Positions 1 through 11,689 of a DNA stretch of 64,000 nucleotides are shown one piece after another. The DNA is taken from assembly GCA_037349315.1 (NCBI GenBank), contig JBAIAC010000018.1, positions 5,332,001 to 5,396,000 of the forward strand, read 5' to 3'. The stretch's first letter is position 1, and each line of letters opens with the position of its first letter. Origin of the DNA: Chelydra serpentina (Eukaryota; Chordata; Testudines; Chelydridae). The position numbers and the translations under genes were made by a program. The notes beneath the pieces are model-generated. The model did no database searches, had not been told where the DNA came from, and was given only the letters and a program-made list of their open reading frames with translations.

Positions 1-2340
1 AACCTTTTGGTAAAGAGATTAAATTTGGTTTTGAAATGAATGGCTTGGGCCCATCAATACAGTAAATGAAGTCTTACAATAGCCAGATTTGCTAAAGTGA
101 GTTCCATTGTAATTAGGGCTATAGAGCTAGTAACGAATTACCTTGAAAAAGTACATGGGGCTATCCAGCTTTTGGTTCTGTCAGTAAAGAGCCTGCCTAA
201 AGTTTAGCTTCCCTTTCCCTCTCCTTACCTGACCCATATTTGAAAGGATGCCAACTTTTCCAAAAATGACTCCTTTAGGGAAAAAACAAACAAAAAAGCA
301 TAAGGCAAGCAATCTGGTGCAATTAATATAAGAACTGTCAGGAGTGTAGAGAGTAATAATGGGAATAGACAATGCTGTTCAAGGGCTGAACTTCAACTAT
401 AAGCAGGGAAATGACATTTACACGGAGTATAATTTCCATTTCAATGACAATCTTCTGTTATGAAAGATTAATTTGTCTACCAGTAAACTAAAACCCTGTT
501 CATTTCCTTGAAGTTTGCTTATAACTTTATACTATGGTGGCTAAAGCATCAGGGAAAATAGCAAGTTCATAACAAACAACCACCAGCTGCTTTTGGTTAT
601 TAACATGTACAGCTATATTAGATTGGTTTATTAATACATCAGAAGATTTATAGCACCGTGGGACCTGGTGGCATGCGATTGCTAATGGGATAAGGTTGCT
701 GGTAAAAATCTGGTCAGGGCAGTAGTGACCACACGTTGCCATCTGATCAGTGGCCTGTGTGAAAGTTTGGGGAGAAGCCTAACTCCAATGCCCAGTTCCA
801 TATCACCAAAACCAGTCACAAATTGACATTCTTTGGCACCTTTATGTAGCAGTTTCTGCTGAAAGACCAAGATGATGGGTGTGTTATAATGATAGCTAGA
901 TTATATAGATAGGACATGGAGACCGAAATACACTCAGGTAATCTCACCATTGGCAGGGCAGTGTCATGAAGTTTGCACTGTCGCTGCCCAAGCTTTACTG
1001 GTTCTGTAGAGGAGAGAACTTCCAACTTCAAGAACTGTGCTGGAGTGATTGTTCTGGAGGCTGAATTTGAACCCAGACTTCAAAAGGACAAAGGGATGTA
1101 GAATGTAAATCAGGATTGCACAAAATTGTAGCACGGAGGGCCATGCTGGAAACTTGTCAAAAGGCTGCAGCCTGAACCATGTGTACATACACAAAAATAT
1201 GCAGGCCAACATTTTCAAACCTGGGTGCTCAACATTAGGCTCCTCCATCCCATATTAAGGCACATACAAACCCTTCTATTAGGCCTGGACAGCCATGTGC
1301 AAGCACCTAACATTAAGTATTTGCATCTGAAAATTTAAAGTTATAAATCTTCTCAAAAATACCCAACTACCCTTTGCCTGTGCTTGTATCTTCAGTACTT
1401 AAAGTTTAGTAATGGCTTGTTTAGTTCATGAGCAATAAAAACCTGCACATCAGTTTAGCCCAAACCTGAATGAAAATGGGCTGTATTTTGAGATATTTGG
1501 GTACCCCGGTCTAAAATTCAGTGCGATAAAAGATGAATACTTAGAGCAACGCAAATATAAGCCCCTCTTCATCTGTTGGTCATCTCATATTGTCAGAAAT
1601 AATCACCACGAGCTTCGTGATGTGATCAAACCTCAAAAAAACTGGTTCTGGGGTCAGTACATGCTGTAGGTGTTTGTCTTAGTACTCCTACCTCTGCTTA
1701 TTGAAATGACAGCAGATTGTGCGCTGAAGTTACCTTGTCATTCTGAATACATGCCACAGTCATGACAATCAATATGCTTGTTGTGCAAGATCCTCTGCAT
1801 AGCAGCTGGACTCAAAACAATAAAAACAAGCACATTTGCAGCTAATCTATCCTGTCTCAGCCACCAGGAACTCATTTCTCTGCCTTTAATCTTTCCAACT
1901 GCTGTCTACATTCAACTGTGCAACAGCGATTGTCTATTTCATAGTTGGGTTTGAAGACCTTAATTGTCAGGTTAGCGATTTCAAGTTTGCTGCATGAGTC
2001 AGGGGGTGGGGGAATGGTGAGGTGGGGGTGGTGGTATTAACTGCACAGTAAGTACAGACTATTGCAGCTGTTTACAAAGTCATTCTTCAAAATGGAAGTT
2101 ACTGCCTGACATTGAGTCCTATTGTGTCTTGAGGGGCGCTTGGAAAAATCTGCTGGTGGTCTGGGGAGATATCCATGACACCAAGACACATTTTTCTCTG
2201 ATATCTCCCTCTCTGATAACATGTGAAGGTTATTTGTACCTTGCAGCTCAGTTTGTAATAAATCACTCTGTAGCTATGGTAGCCATTTAGTACAACAGTG
2301 GACTCTTATTGCTCTTCAAGTTCAAATCACCCTCCCCCAA
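1..2340. other. No gene recognised; AT-rich single-copy-looking DNA
   Basis: No exon, RNA gene or confident transposon was recognised. Open frames are under 100 codons, overlap on both strands and show no familiar protein motif. Around 1150-1370 there are short stretches (cacctaacattaagt and similar) that resemble worn foldback-repeat debris. A G-rich patch lies at 2000-2035. The segment 1480-1990 has even base composition and no repeat signature, so it could hold conserved non-coding sequence, but that cannot be judged from one genome. Confidence 0.5.
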
Positions 2341-2343
2341 CCC

Positions 2344-2369
2344 TTTTTTTTTGGGGGGGGGGGGGGGGA
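2344..2369. repeat. T-run followed by G-run (homopolymer junction)
   Basis: About nine T are followed directly by about sixteen G. It is low-complexity sequence, likely length-variable and error-prone in sequencing. Confidence 0.85.
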
Positions 2370-2970
2370 GGGAAGGGGTCTGCTGAAACTTAACCACTTC
2401 AATCCTGAACATTAATGGTCAAGATCTGTCGAATTAACCATGCAGAACTGAAGGGGTTGTAAACTTTTTCAAGGACTTAACTGTATACATATTTAAAATA
2501 GAAATAACCAGGCTGCATGCTTAGTTGTTGCCCATTCTAACCAGTGGAGCATATTAAAATGCAAAAATCTGACTTTCTAAAATCAAGACAATTACAATTT
2601 TTTTGTAAATGAGTCCAAGATACAAGCACTTCTGTGAAAATATGATACTTTAGAGCAATGCTGGAAAGATATTTAGTCTGTAGAGGCTGGTCTTGTGAAA
2701 GCATGCGATAGTTGCTCCCACTAACCTAATCCCCAATGTCTTACTTCTGGTAATTCTGGACACATTAGGAATGACTTAACTTGAGTAAAGCTGCACAACA
2801 GATTCCTGTAAAAAAAAAAGTCATGCAAGTGTCTTCATTTTCTCATTTTTATAAGATACGATCTGGCAAAGAACTTGTGCTTAAATAGCCAATAATGAAA
2901 GAAAATGAAATTCATATCCCCCCAATTCAATGGCATACATATTTGTAAATAAGCGTTATTGGTCTACAGA
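2370..2970. other. No gene recognised
   Basis: AT-rich sequence with no long open frame and no recognisable repeat apart from short A-runs (around 2810). Confidence 0.5.
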
Positions 2971-2971
2971 C

Positions 2972-3058
2972 AGGCCAGATCCTCAGCTGGTATAAATCAA
3001 TGTGCCTCCATGGATTTCATGGTGCTATGCCAATTTACAGCAGCTGAGGATTTGGCTC
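2972..3058. repeat. Short foldback (palindromic) element
   Basis: The left arm reads gccagatcctcagctggt and the right arm cagctgaggatttggct, so the segment folds into an imperfect hairpin of roughly 40-bp arms. The middle has the gtgcctcca/tggatttcatgg signature. I recognise this as an old palindromic repeat frequent in sauropsid genomes, with consensus ends near GGCCAGATCCTCAGCTGG. It is probably a worn MITE. The family name is not known to me. Confidence 0.6.
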
Positions 3059-4406
3059 TATATAATAAGTATCCAGAACAACGAAACAGTAAACAACTGA
3101 AGACTCTTGTTTGTTATGAATGAAAATCTTGATTATCTCTCAAAAAAATGTTAACATGAGATGTTAGCTACACTATTGATAAAGGATGGTTAGTCAAGCG
3201 ACTTAGTTTTCCTTCCCAATAATTAATGTATTCAGTGGAACATCACAAGATAAATTGACATTCTTCTTTAAATGTTAATACAATTTTAGTGCATTTTGGG
3301 GGACATTAATGGATAGACACTTCGAGTCTGATACTTCATTCCCTTGCAAGTCTTTGGGCTACAAGATCAGACTGCAGTCTGAGACCCCAATAGCCTGCAA
3401 ATACTTAGGCAGGTGCTCAACTTTAAGTGCATGAGCAGTCCTGCTGAATTTCCAATTTAATTTGTACTAAGTTAGTAGCAATTACTCAACTGCCTAAAAT
3501 TCAATATTATTGCATTTTTTTAAGTTAGTGGTCATGGCACTGATGCTTTCCCCAGTGGCAGAGTTGCAAGTGAAATTACACCAGTCATGTGTCATAAGAA
3601 TACATACAATAGGATGGAACCTTAGTCGGGGAAAATTACGTTACCAGATCTTTCACTGGTGTAAATCAGCATAGCTCTAATCAAGTACTTTTTAGGCAGA
3701 ATATATTTCTTGTGCTTTTTAAATAATCCTTGCATCTTGTCTTCATTTACTGTAGATGTCCTAGATCTCCACAGTTCTCCTGTTGACCTTCAATGTTACC
3801 TTCCCACTTCTCAGCTGTTAGCACACTTGGTCATGTCCTGCAACCATTTTTAAAAGAAATTCTCTAGTCTTTCAGCTCTCCAGTCACATCTCTTCCTTTG
3901 GCATCACTTATCTTCATTAAAGGTCTTAGTGAAATCTACCCTTGAATTCACTCTCACCTCCTGCCGCACCTTTTCTCTGGACTCGCATGGCAATTCTTCA
4001 TTTCTCATGTATCACTTCTAACTCATGGGCGGGGGAGGGAAATGTCTTACACCGTTCACTGTCATGTGTATTTAAGGGACCATATCCCTGTCAGGCTGTA
4101 AAAATGACTTTGGAGGGTCAATTAAATGCACTAGTGAAGCAGAAGTGTCTCGACCACAGAATCCACAAAGGCACAATCTTTAGAGGTGCTGAGCATCCTT
4201 ATCTCCCACTGAAGTCAATGGGAGCTGAAGGCTCTCAGCACTTCACAGGATCATGTCATTATTGTGAGCATAAGCCAAGATCATGGACTTGAGAGGCAAA
4301 GGAATATTCAATAAGCCAAAATATATAAAAGCATTGAGAACATTTCTCTTGCCTCATGGGGATCTGGAGGTTGAGCTGGTCTTACTGGAATGGACACGGA
4401 TGTCAC
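3059..4406. other. No gene recognised; scattered worn repeat fragments
   Basis: No coding signal. Fragments at 3395-3440 (aggcaggtgctcaactttaag) and 4180-4250 (gtgctgagcatcc, gaagtcaatgggagctg) look like pieces of the old foldback families seen elsewhere in the window. A 116-codon open frame at 3942-4292 runs through one of these fragments and has no recognisable domain. Confidence 0.45.
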
Positions 4407-4414
4407 CCTAGGTA

Positions 4415-4604
4415 CAGGGCCAGCTCTAGGCACCAGCCTAGGAAGCACATGTTTGGGGTGGCACATTGTAAGGGGCGGCATTCAAGCCAATCTTAGGGCG
4501 GCACATTCCGCTCTGCCCTTTTTTTTTTTCCCACTTCGGTGGCGCTCCGGATGTTTTGGGGTTTTTTTTGGCCTGGGGCAGCAAAAAAGCCAGAGCCGGC
4601 CCTG
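4415..4604. mobile_element. Small TIR element (CAGGGCCRGCTCT ends)
   Basis: The left end cagggccagctctagg and the right end agagccggccctg are inverted copies with one mismatch over 13 bp. The ~190-bp body has no coding capacity and contains T-rich runs. Flanks cctaggta and ctaggggg are partly alike and may be a worn 8-bp TSD, which would fit a hAT-type non-autonomous element. Superfamily is inferred. Confidence 0.65.
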
Positions 4605-6315
4605 CTAGGGGGAGCTTTGGCAGATGATTGGCTGATAGGATAATACTGGACAAAGTTGTGGCAGAGCATCTCCAGTATCTGGTACTCTAATTTCTTTGAC
4701 CCAGTCCACCTAGTTCTAGTCTTGGCTATGGTTTTGCAGGCTCTTCAAGCATGGTTAATCAAATCTGCCTGCTCCCATATACCACAACAATTGGCATGTT
4801 ATAAATGCATTGGGAGATGTACATATAGTTCTGCACAGTCTTTTGTTAAATCAGAGAAGTATGGCTTTACTTCAGTCTAGTCATTATGCAGATCACTGAA
4901 ATCAGGCCTCATAAAAATGCCATATCATTTGTCTGAAGCTGTTAATATAGATATGCATATTCATGTCTGGAAGGTATTAACACATGCACAGTACCTGATT
5001 TTCAATCTTTCAACATTTCGGTTGCAATTAAACACACACAAAAAGTCCCATTGAATATTAAGAGTGTGTTACTTGCAGAGATTTTATTAAAATGAAAGTC
5101 TGCTTATAAGAACAAGAAAAACCCAAACTGATAAAGCGTTTAGGATGAAAAAAAGTGATGTTTAATGGGTTCAGTTTGTCTAAATGTCTCTCATATGTCC
5201 CTCTACTTTACCAGGCTAGGAATTCATAAGGCAACATGGAACAAATTGTAAAATAAAGCTAGGTTTTTTAACTCTGAAAACTGTAGTTTGGAGTGGCAAA
5301 TTTGACAACACTTTCAATAAAGCATTCTTGTGTACAGTGAAACCCACTTATTTTCTACTCCACTGTATCCACTTTTAGTGGAAGACCCAAACTAGTTAAT
5401 GCACTGCTCTGAATGCTTGCCAAATACATGTTCATTCATTCATATCCCTCCTGAAATCTTGCTTATGCTGTCTCATCTATGGGAAGTGAGAGGGAGGATA
5501 GATAAACAGATAATCACCATCATAAAAAGGAACTGAGCCATCAAAATGTGTATGCCTTGCTGAGTAACAATGTGATCTTATTCTCTCCAAGTCCTTTGTC
5601 TCCTTCCCCCTCCCCTCCACCCTTGGGAAGCTTTTTATGACCTTCACTTGTTGTGTCCTGTTAAATATAGATGTATTCTTCAGCACAGGGCCCGTGGCTA
5701 AAGTTTGAAATTTGGATGCCTAAAGTTAGGCTCATAAATCCTTGAAGTCAATGGGAGCTGCTTATGCTCAGCGCCTCTGAATATCAGGCCACTTTTATTA
5801 AGGTTTCAAAATATGGATTTAGGAGTCTGACCTACCTTTGGCTATGGCCTTGTTTTGTGAAGTGCCCAGAGCAGGGGAGCTTACCCCACTTTGTGACAGA
5901 ACAGGCTTCTGGGCCCATCCACAGAGGCTTAGAAGGAAATCAGGGCTATAGCCTATATCTGCCCAAGTCCTAGGCCTCTACACTGTAGTGCTAATCCCAC
6001 TCCTTGGCAGCATGGCTCCAGTAGGGCCACACTGCTAGGACACTCCTGGCCATTGCTGGCCCCATGAACCCTCTGAAAGTGGGATCCTAAGAGATGAGGA
6101 GGATCATGGACTAGGAATACAAACCCAGGCTATATTACTTGTCTGCCCTGAGCTCCAACGTGCTTTCCCTTAGTCTGCCTTTCTCTTGCAGAGATTCCCA
6201 AACCATGGAGCACTGACTGTTGGTGCAGGTGAAAGTGGACTAGAGAGACCATACTCAAGGCAGGATTGAGTTCCTCTGTCTTGTTCTGAGCACTGTTTGC
6301 CTTGCACTTATACAT
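4605..6315. other. No gene recognised
   Basis: AT-rich DNA with short unrelated frames. At 5700-5795 there is a piece of the foldback family marked by tgcctaaagttaggc and gaagtcaatgggagctg. The rest shows no repeat or coding signature I can name. Confidence 0.45.
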
Positions 6316-6452
6316 AGGGTGACCAGACAGCAAATGTGAAAAATCAGGACTGAGGTGGCGGGGGGGGGGGGGGGGGGGTAATAGGAGGCTATATAAGCAA
6401 AAGACCCAAAAATCAGGACTGTCCCTATAAAATCGGGACATCTGGTCACCCT
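6316..6452. mobile_element. GGGTGACCAGA MITE, copy 1
   Basis: Terminal inverted repeats agggtgaccagaca and tctggtcaccct bound the copy, which has a poly-G run (6361-6378) inside. It is an inverted-orientation copy of the elements near 34.3 and 58.5 kb: all share the gggacagtcctgatttt and ggctcctatta blocks. Direct flanks cttatacata and acttatacac suggest a TSD of about 8-10 bp. It is a non-autonomous DNA transposon with no coding capacity. I recognise the family as very common in turtle genomes. Confidence 0.85.
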
Positions 6453-7772
6453 ACTTATACACAGCGCTGTGCCCCTATGCAGTGCATAATCCAGTCCCTG
6501 AGAATGTCTGGTTTAGCTGAACTGAGAGACTGAGTCATACTGCAGCTATTTGAGCAGAGCTGTGGATGGTAGCAATGTTGCACTTTGATTTATTAAAACA
6601 ATATATTTTCTTCTCAATAGAGACATCCAGGGAGGAGTCAAATTTTCTACAGACCATTGTAATGTGTATGAAGGACATTACCAGGATGAATCAAGGACAC
6701 TGAAAAGTTGGAGTCTTTTGCTGGAGCACTATTATTGACCACTTTACTAGAAAGATTTTTATTAATGTTCCTAAACCTCACAGGCCCATATGAGCACTAA
6801 ACATGTTGATAACAAAATGAAATATTGTAAGCCTGTGCTCGGAGAAGGAAAAACTTGTGCTGATCCTGAGGAAAGATTATACTCTAAGTGTACTAAACAG
6901 TACAAGGAAGGAAAATTTCCCTTCTATTATAACTTGCTTGTGGTCAATAGTAGCTTCTCTTATTACTTAGTTCTCATAATCACTGTAAGCACAGAAAACC
7001 TGATTCCCACACTCAGCCACCAACCAGAACAACAAGACATTTGTATTTTTCTAAGATACAGAGCCCATAAGTGGGATAGTACTCCACTGATTCCAGCAGA
7101 GCTGTTGTCTTACATTAACACTGAATTTGACCAACTGAATTTGACCAATTTGCAATAGCTGCTTAATTAGTTTCTGGTGGCCCTTATTTAACAGTGACTT
7201 TTTTTTAAAAGTATGTTGCTGGTTATCAGGACAGTCTTCCGAAGTCCTGCTGGATAAGCAGAATGGCTGATACTTAATAGGAAAACTTGGTAGCTAAGCA
7301 GGCTTACTAAAAGCCTCCATACTTTATATATTGACATAGAATGTTTTTTCATTGATTTCAATGGGCTTTGGATCAGGGCCATATAGCAGAGTTATTTGCT
7401 TCTATGGTTCTGTTTCAGGTGATGCTAGGTTGAGGCTTAAAGAAAACTGGTACATGCTGATATAGTCCATTAATACTTCTCCTTGATAGCTGTGATTTTG
7501 AGACCGAGGTCTATTCTGCTCCTATATTGTCAAGTCCTATCATCTGACCCTTCAGTGACTTGCTCTGACCGATCTGGACAGAGTTTACAGGGAAAATTCA
7601 TAAGTGTATTATCTGATCTGCTTAATAGTTATGTTACTGTAGTGTCTAGAGCTAGTCAAACTGACAACTTTTTTCTGTAGAAAAATACCATTTTGTCAAA
7701 ACCAAATGTTGTGGAGAAACGCATCTTTTTAAAAAAATGATCCAGGATTGGGGAGGGATCCCAGAATAGCTA
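6453..7772. other. No gene recognised
   Basis: A 122-codon frame at 6790-7158 (+) is the longest open stretch. It has no signal peptide, no domain motif and no good splice context, so I do not call it a gene. No repeats are named in this segment. Confidence 0.4.
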
Positions 7773-7904
7773 ATAGCCCAGGGGTGAGGGTGCTTACCAG
7801 GGACGTGGGAGACCCAGGTTGAAGCCCCTGATCTTCAGAAGCAGGGTCTTCAAACTGGTTCTCTCACATGACTGCTGAGTGTTCTAACCATCAGTCTATT
7901 GGTG
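7773..7904. repeat. Foldback repeat with tRNA-like box B
   Basis: The left arm (tagcccaggggtgagggtgc...gacccaggttgaagccc) and the reverse complement of the right arm (tagactgatggttagaacac...gaaccagtttgaaga) align over ~55 bp at roughly two-thirds identity. The segment is therefore an old hairpin. The left arm carries a box-B-like motif (ggttgaagccc). I recognise it as a turtle/crocodilian interspersed repeat whose arms descend from a tRNA-like sequence. SINE origin is an inference. Confidence 0.55.
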
Positions 7905-8077
7905 AATTTGGGGTGGGTCACTCTCCCTTGTTTTGTTCATGAGACTTCAAAACATTTTTGTTTTGCATATGAATGAATTTGTTTTTTGATGCATCAACAT
8001 TTTTCTTAAGATGGAATGGTGTTACAGCCAGTCCTAGTAGTATCCCTTGCCAGTGGGCTACGTAGTATTCTCCAAAT

Positions 8078-8450
8078 CAGTGTTTGTCAACTGGGGTACA
8101 CACACCCCTAGGGGGAACAGATCTTCCAGCGGGTACATCAACTCATGTAGTTTTACAACAGGCTACATAAAAAGCACTAGCAAAGTCAGTATAAACTAAC
8201 ATTTCACACAGACCGTGACTTGTTTTATACTGCTCTATATACTATATGCTAAAATACAAGTACAATATTTATATTCCAATCAATTTTGTAATTATATGGT
8301 CAAAATTAGAAAGAAAGCAATTTTTCAGTAGTGTGCTGTGACATTTTTATGTCTACTTTTATAAGTAGCTTAAGTGAGGCGAAACTTGGGGTACGCAAGA
8401 CAAACCAGACTCCTGAAAGGGGTACAGTAGTCTGGAAAGGTTGAGAACTG
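8078..8450. mobile_element. hAT-type non-autonomous element (worn)
   Basis: The left end cagtgtttgtcaactggggt and right end ggttgagaactg are the decayed inverted ends of a hAT-like family whose fresh ends read CAGTGGTTCTCAACC. The body includes ggggtacagtagtctgg near the right end. Flanks ctccaaat and ctctagag match at five of eight positions, consistent with an old 8-bp TSD. No transposase is encoded. Confidence 0.7.
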
Positions 8451-9384
8451 CTCTAGAGATTGTTACAATTGACATTCATGCTATGTTTTCATATCTTTAT
8501 AATAAGGCCAAAGCCTAAAATTCTGGTTTTAGGGTTACTTGGTAAATTGGAATATTCATACTTCAGATATCCCTCAAGCAAATTCTTCTATGTTAAATAC
8601 TATGGATCCAGTGGGTCTTGTATTTTTAGAATCACTACACTAGTTGTTCAGAAATTCACAGGTATATATGGAATAAGGTTGAGTTAGGCATCCCAACCAT
8701 TCCACGTACATGCATTCCTAAAGGATCAGAATATGACTGACAGCCTCCCATTATTTTAATATATTCATGTTAGCTTTAAACCTGAGGGGGGAAAATACTG
8801 AAACATAGTAGAACTGAGGCTGAACAATTGTATGACTAACTACATGGATTAAATATTCATTTTTATGAAAGATTCTTTTTGTTCTTCATCTAGTAAATTG
8901 CTCTCATTCCAGAGTTCAATCTCTGATAGCACATTGGAAGACTCAAAAAAATTAAATACTGTCATTACACTTTGGACAGCATGTATTGACAATTTATCCC
9001 ATGCAGCATTTACAACAGAGCCTACAATTTTAGGCAGTTAGATATAGCTGCAGTTCTTTTGAGGCAGAAAAACATCTGTTAGGAAGAGTTAAAATGAATA
9101 CAGTTATGAAGGGCACAGATCAAAAGCCAAGAAGCCCTTGACCTCAGTGTAAATAGCCTAGCATTTGTGAGTTGCATCAGACTGTTATATTATGATAGAG
9201 TCTTGGAAAGCAACAGTTGGACAAACAATACTGCACATGATCACATAATACAGGCATGACATGGGATCTCGACATTCAGTTATTTTCTCCACCTCCCTCT
9301 TACTACACATGCACTTTCACATGCTGTAACCAGCAAATAGGTACATCTTCAACTGTATGGGCACATACAAATGCATCCATTCTT
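8451..9384. other. No gene recognised
   Basis: AT-rich single-copy-looking DNA without a recognised exon, RNA or repeat. Confidence 0.5.
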
Positions 9385-9683
9385 AGGGCTGGTCCACACT
9401 ACCCCCCAAGTTCGAACTAAGATACGAGACTTCAGTTACGTGAATAACGTAGCTGAAGTTGAAGTATCTTATTTCGAACTTCAAAGTACTCACCGCTGGT
9501 CCACACGGCGGCGCGCAGGCTCCCCCGTCGACTCCGCCTGCTCCGTTCGTGGAGCAGGATTACCGGCGTCGACGGGGAGCACTTCCTGGTTTGATTTATC
9601 GCGTCTAGACAAGACGTGATAAATCAAACCCAGAAGATCGATTGGACTCCTCCGACGCGGCGGGTAAGTATAGACGTACCCTT
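9385..9683. mobile_element. CpG-rich MITE with internal hairpin
   Basis: The ends agggctggtccacacta and tagacgtaccct are imperfect inverted copies. The interior is GC- and CpG-rich, unlike the surrounding DNA. It contains a tight hairpin: 9590-9606 pairs with 9612-9628 (17 bp, one mismatch, 5-nt loop). A second, looser complementarity links gtcgactccgcctgctcc and ggagcaggattaccggcgtcgac. I recognise the family from sauropsid genomes, but its superfamily is unknown to me. The CpG content suggests a relatively young or methylation-spared copy. Confidence 0.65.
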
Positions 9684-10146
9684 GAATGCCTGATGGTTTG
9701 CTACTTTGAATAAGTTGCATTGCTTGTTATATTTTTGCTGGGTACCCATTTTGCTTTTCTGCTGGAGCTGCAAACTTGCCTGTCCTGACTAGATGGTATC
9801 ATGTCTATAATGTTGAATCATTTCATATTTAAATGATCAATACAATCATACCCTCCGACATGTAATTTTAATGGCAAAATGATAGCATTATAAAAATAGA
9901 GACAAAACTTTAAAAGCTGTCTGAGAGCATGACCCAAAAAGCTCTGAAGTGCTCTTTTAGGTAAGCTCCCCCAAATAGGAATGCTTAGCTGAACATGTCG
10001 AACTATATTGAGGATTTTGAAGCCACATCTGCCTTAGGATGTTCAAGGTGCCCCATGCTGAGGCAGTTGCCAGAAACATTATGAATACAGCGGAGATAGG
10101 CAAACAGACTGCTTCCTGGGTCACATTGGAGACTAGTCCCACTAGT
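9684..10146. other. No gene recognised
   Basis: AT-rich sequence. Only the last ~20 bp (ggagactagtccc at 10129-10141) relate to neighbouring structure, repeating a motif found at the inner end of the hairpin arm that follows. Confidence 0.5.
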
Positions 10147-10376
10147 AAACACGTCACATTGAAGTGGTAGGGCCATAGCCACAACCCCATCTTCATTCCA
10201 CGCCCTCTAGAAGCTGGAGACTAGTCCCCCACATCTACCACCACTGAGGTGGTATCTACAGCAGCCATTTAAAGGTGCACTGTACACTCCCTCTGGGACT
10301 AGCCTCCAGCTTCTAGAGGGCGTGGAATGAAGATGGGGTCGTGGCTATGGCCCTACCACTTCAATGTGACGTGTTT
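10147..10376. repeat. Long inverted repeat: 82-bp arms, 66-bp spacer
   Basis: The left arm is 10147-10228 and the right arm 10295-10376. Reverse-complementing the right arm gives 80 of 82 matches to the left. Both differences are A on the left against G on the right (gccacaacccc versus gccacgacccc; ctggagactag versus ctggaggctag). The spacer 10229-10294 has a small hairpin of its own (taccaccactgaggtggta). No TSD is visible at the outer edges and no coding frame spans the structure. It could be a foldback transposon, a recent inverted duplication or a hairpin-RNA source. Confidence 0.93.
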
Positions 10377-11265
10377 GAGGTGGTGCAGACCCTTGCACTT
10401 AGTATTCCGGGTGGGCTAACAGTAGGATTCTAGCTTCCCTTTCACTCATTCACCCCTTTGCTATCCTCCCAGAATCAATGTCATTATCAGGTTCTCCAAC
10501 TGCAGCCTCAAAACCCACCTAATAGCTTAAGGGGCCAATAGACACAGTTGATACTTATTCCATATATTTATATGGAGCAAAAGGGTGTTATAGGTATATA
10601 AAACTATATGGATTACATATTTTAGCTCACCCCCTTTTATATGGAACATGTAGGTCTTCCTAGGTTGTATTCTTTTCAGGGCAGGGAATTGTATTGTCCT
10701 AAGTATTTGACTAGCACCCATATTTTCATAGTATTGCATTGTATTTGCATAGGTCCAATGGAGTTCTAATTATGATTTGGTCCTGTGGGAGCTACTACAA
10801 TATAAACCTTAAATAATGATAATGAAAGGTTTGTGGCCTAAAGCTCCAAAGGGGAAGGAGCACTTTGCTTCCATCTATTGGTGAACTGGGGGAAGCAGGG
10901 CTACAGAAAGAACTTCATTTGCATAAGCATTGTACCCAGAATTCCTTCAGTGACACTTCAGGGGTCACCATAACTTAACACAACTGAGAAATGGTTGAGT
11001 AGTAGAACAGAGCTGGTAGGGCCTTACCTTGGCAAGGAGTCTGTTTAAGGGCCCTATTTGTGTTTGTATATTACTTACTGCAATGGGGTCTTGTTTCAGG
11101 ACTATACTGGTAATGCTAATAATTATATACAACTAATTCTGCCCTCTTGAAGAATCTGCACTTTGAGGACTTCATGATAAGAGACAACACACATCAAAGT
11201 TCAGTCTGGGGGAATGTTGCAGATAATTTCACAACAGCAGATGATGAGACAGGGCTGGGGGCACC
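10377..11265. other. No gene recognised
   Basis: Mostly AT-rich with no named repeat. The segment just before the minisatellite (11150-11265) may belong to the same insertion as the C-rich repeats, but its left boundary could not be fixed. Confidence 0.45.
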
Positions 11266-11665
11266 CCAGCTGTCGCCCCCTCCCCCAATGCGGAGAGACT
11301 GCGGCCCCAGCTGTCTCCCGCTCCCCCCACGCATAGACTACGGCCCCAGCTGTCTCCCCCTCCCCCCACGCAGAGAGGCTGCAGCCCAGGCTATCACCCC
11401 CCTCCCCCCACGCAGAGAGGCTGCGGCCCCAGCTGTCTCCCCCTCCCCCCATGCAGAGAGGCTGCGGCCCCAGCTGTCTCCCCCTCCCCCCACGCGGAGA
11501 GGCTGCGGCCTCATCTGTCTCCCGCTCCCCCCACACGGAGAGGCTGCGGCCCCAGCTGCCTCCCCCTCCCCCCATGTGGAGAGGCTGCGGCCCCATCTGT
11601 CACCCCCCTCCCCCCCACTCAGAGTTGGTGCGGCCCCAGCTGTCAGCCTCCTGACCCGGGTGGGG
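11266..11665. repeat. C-rich 41-bp minisatellite
   Basis: About nine units of ~41 bp, core gagaggctgcggccccagct followed by gtctccccctcccccc. Units differ by point changes and small indels in the C-runs. The unit lacks stops in several frames, so overlapping open frames of 131-188 codons appear on both strands (Pro-rich on +, Gly-rich on -). These are by-products, not genes. The minus strand is rich in G-runs and could form G-quadruplexes. Confidence 0.9.
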
Positions 11666-11689
11666 AAGTTGCAGCCCCAGCTGTGACCC

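Noticed and set aside
6790..7158. 122-codon frame as a small gene or exon
   Set aside because: No recognised motif and no plausible upstream or downstream exon signals.
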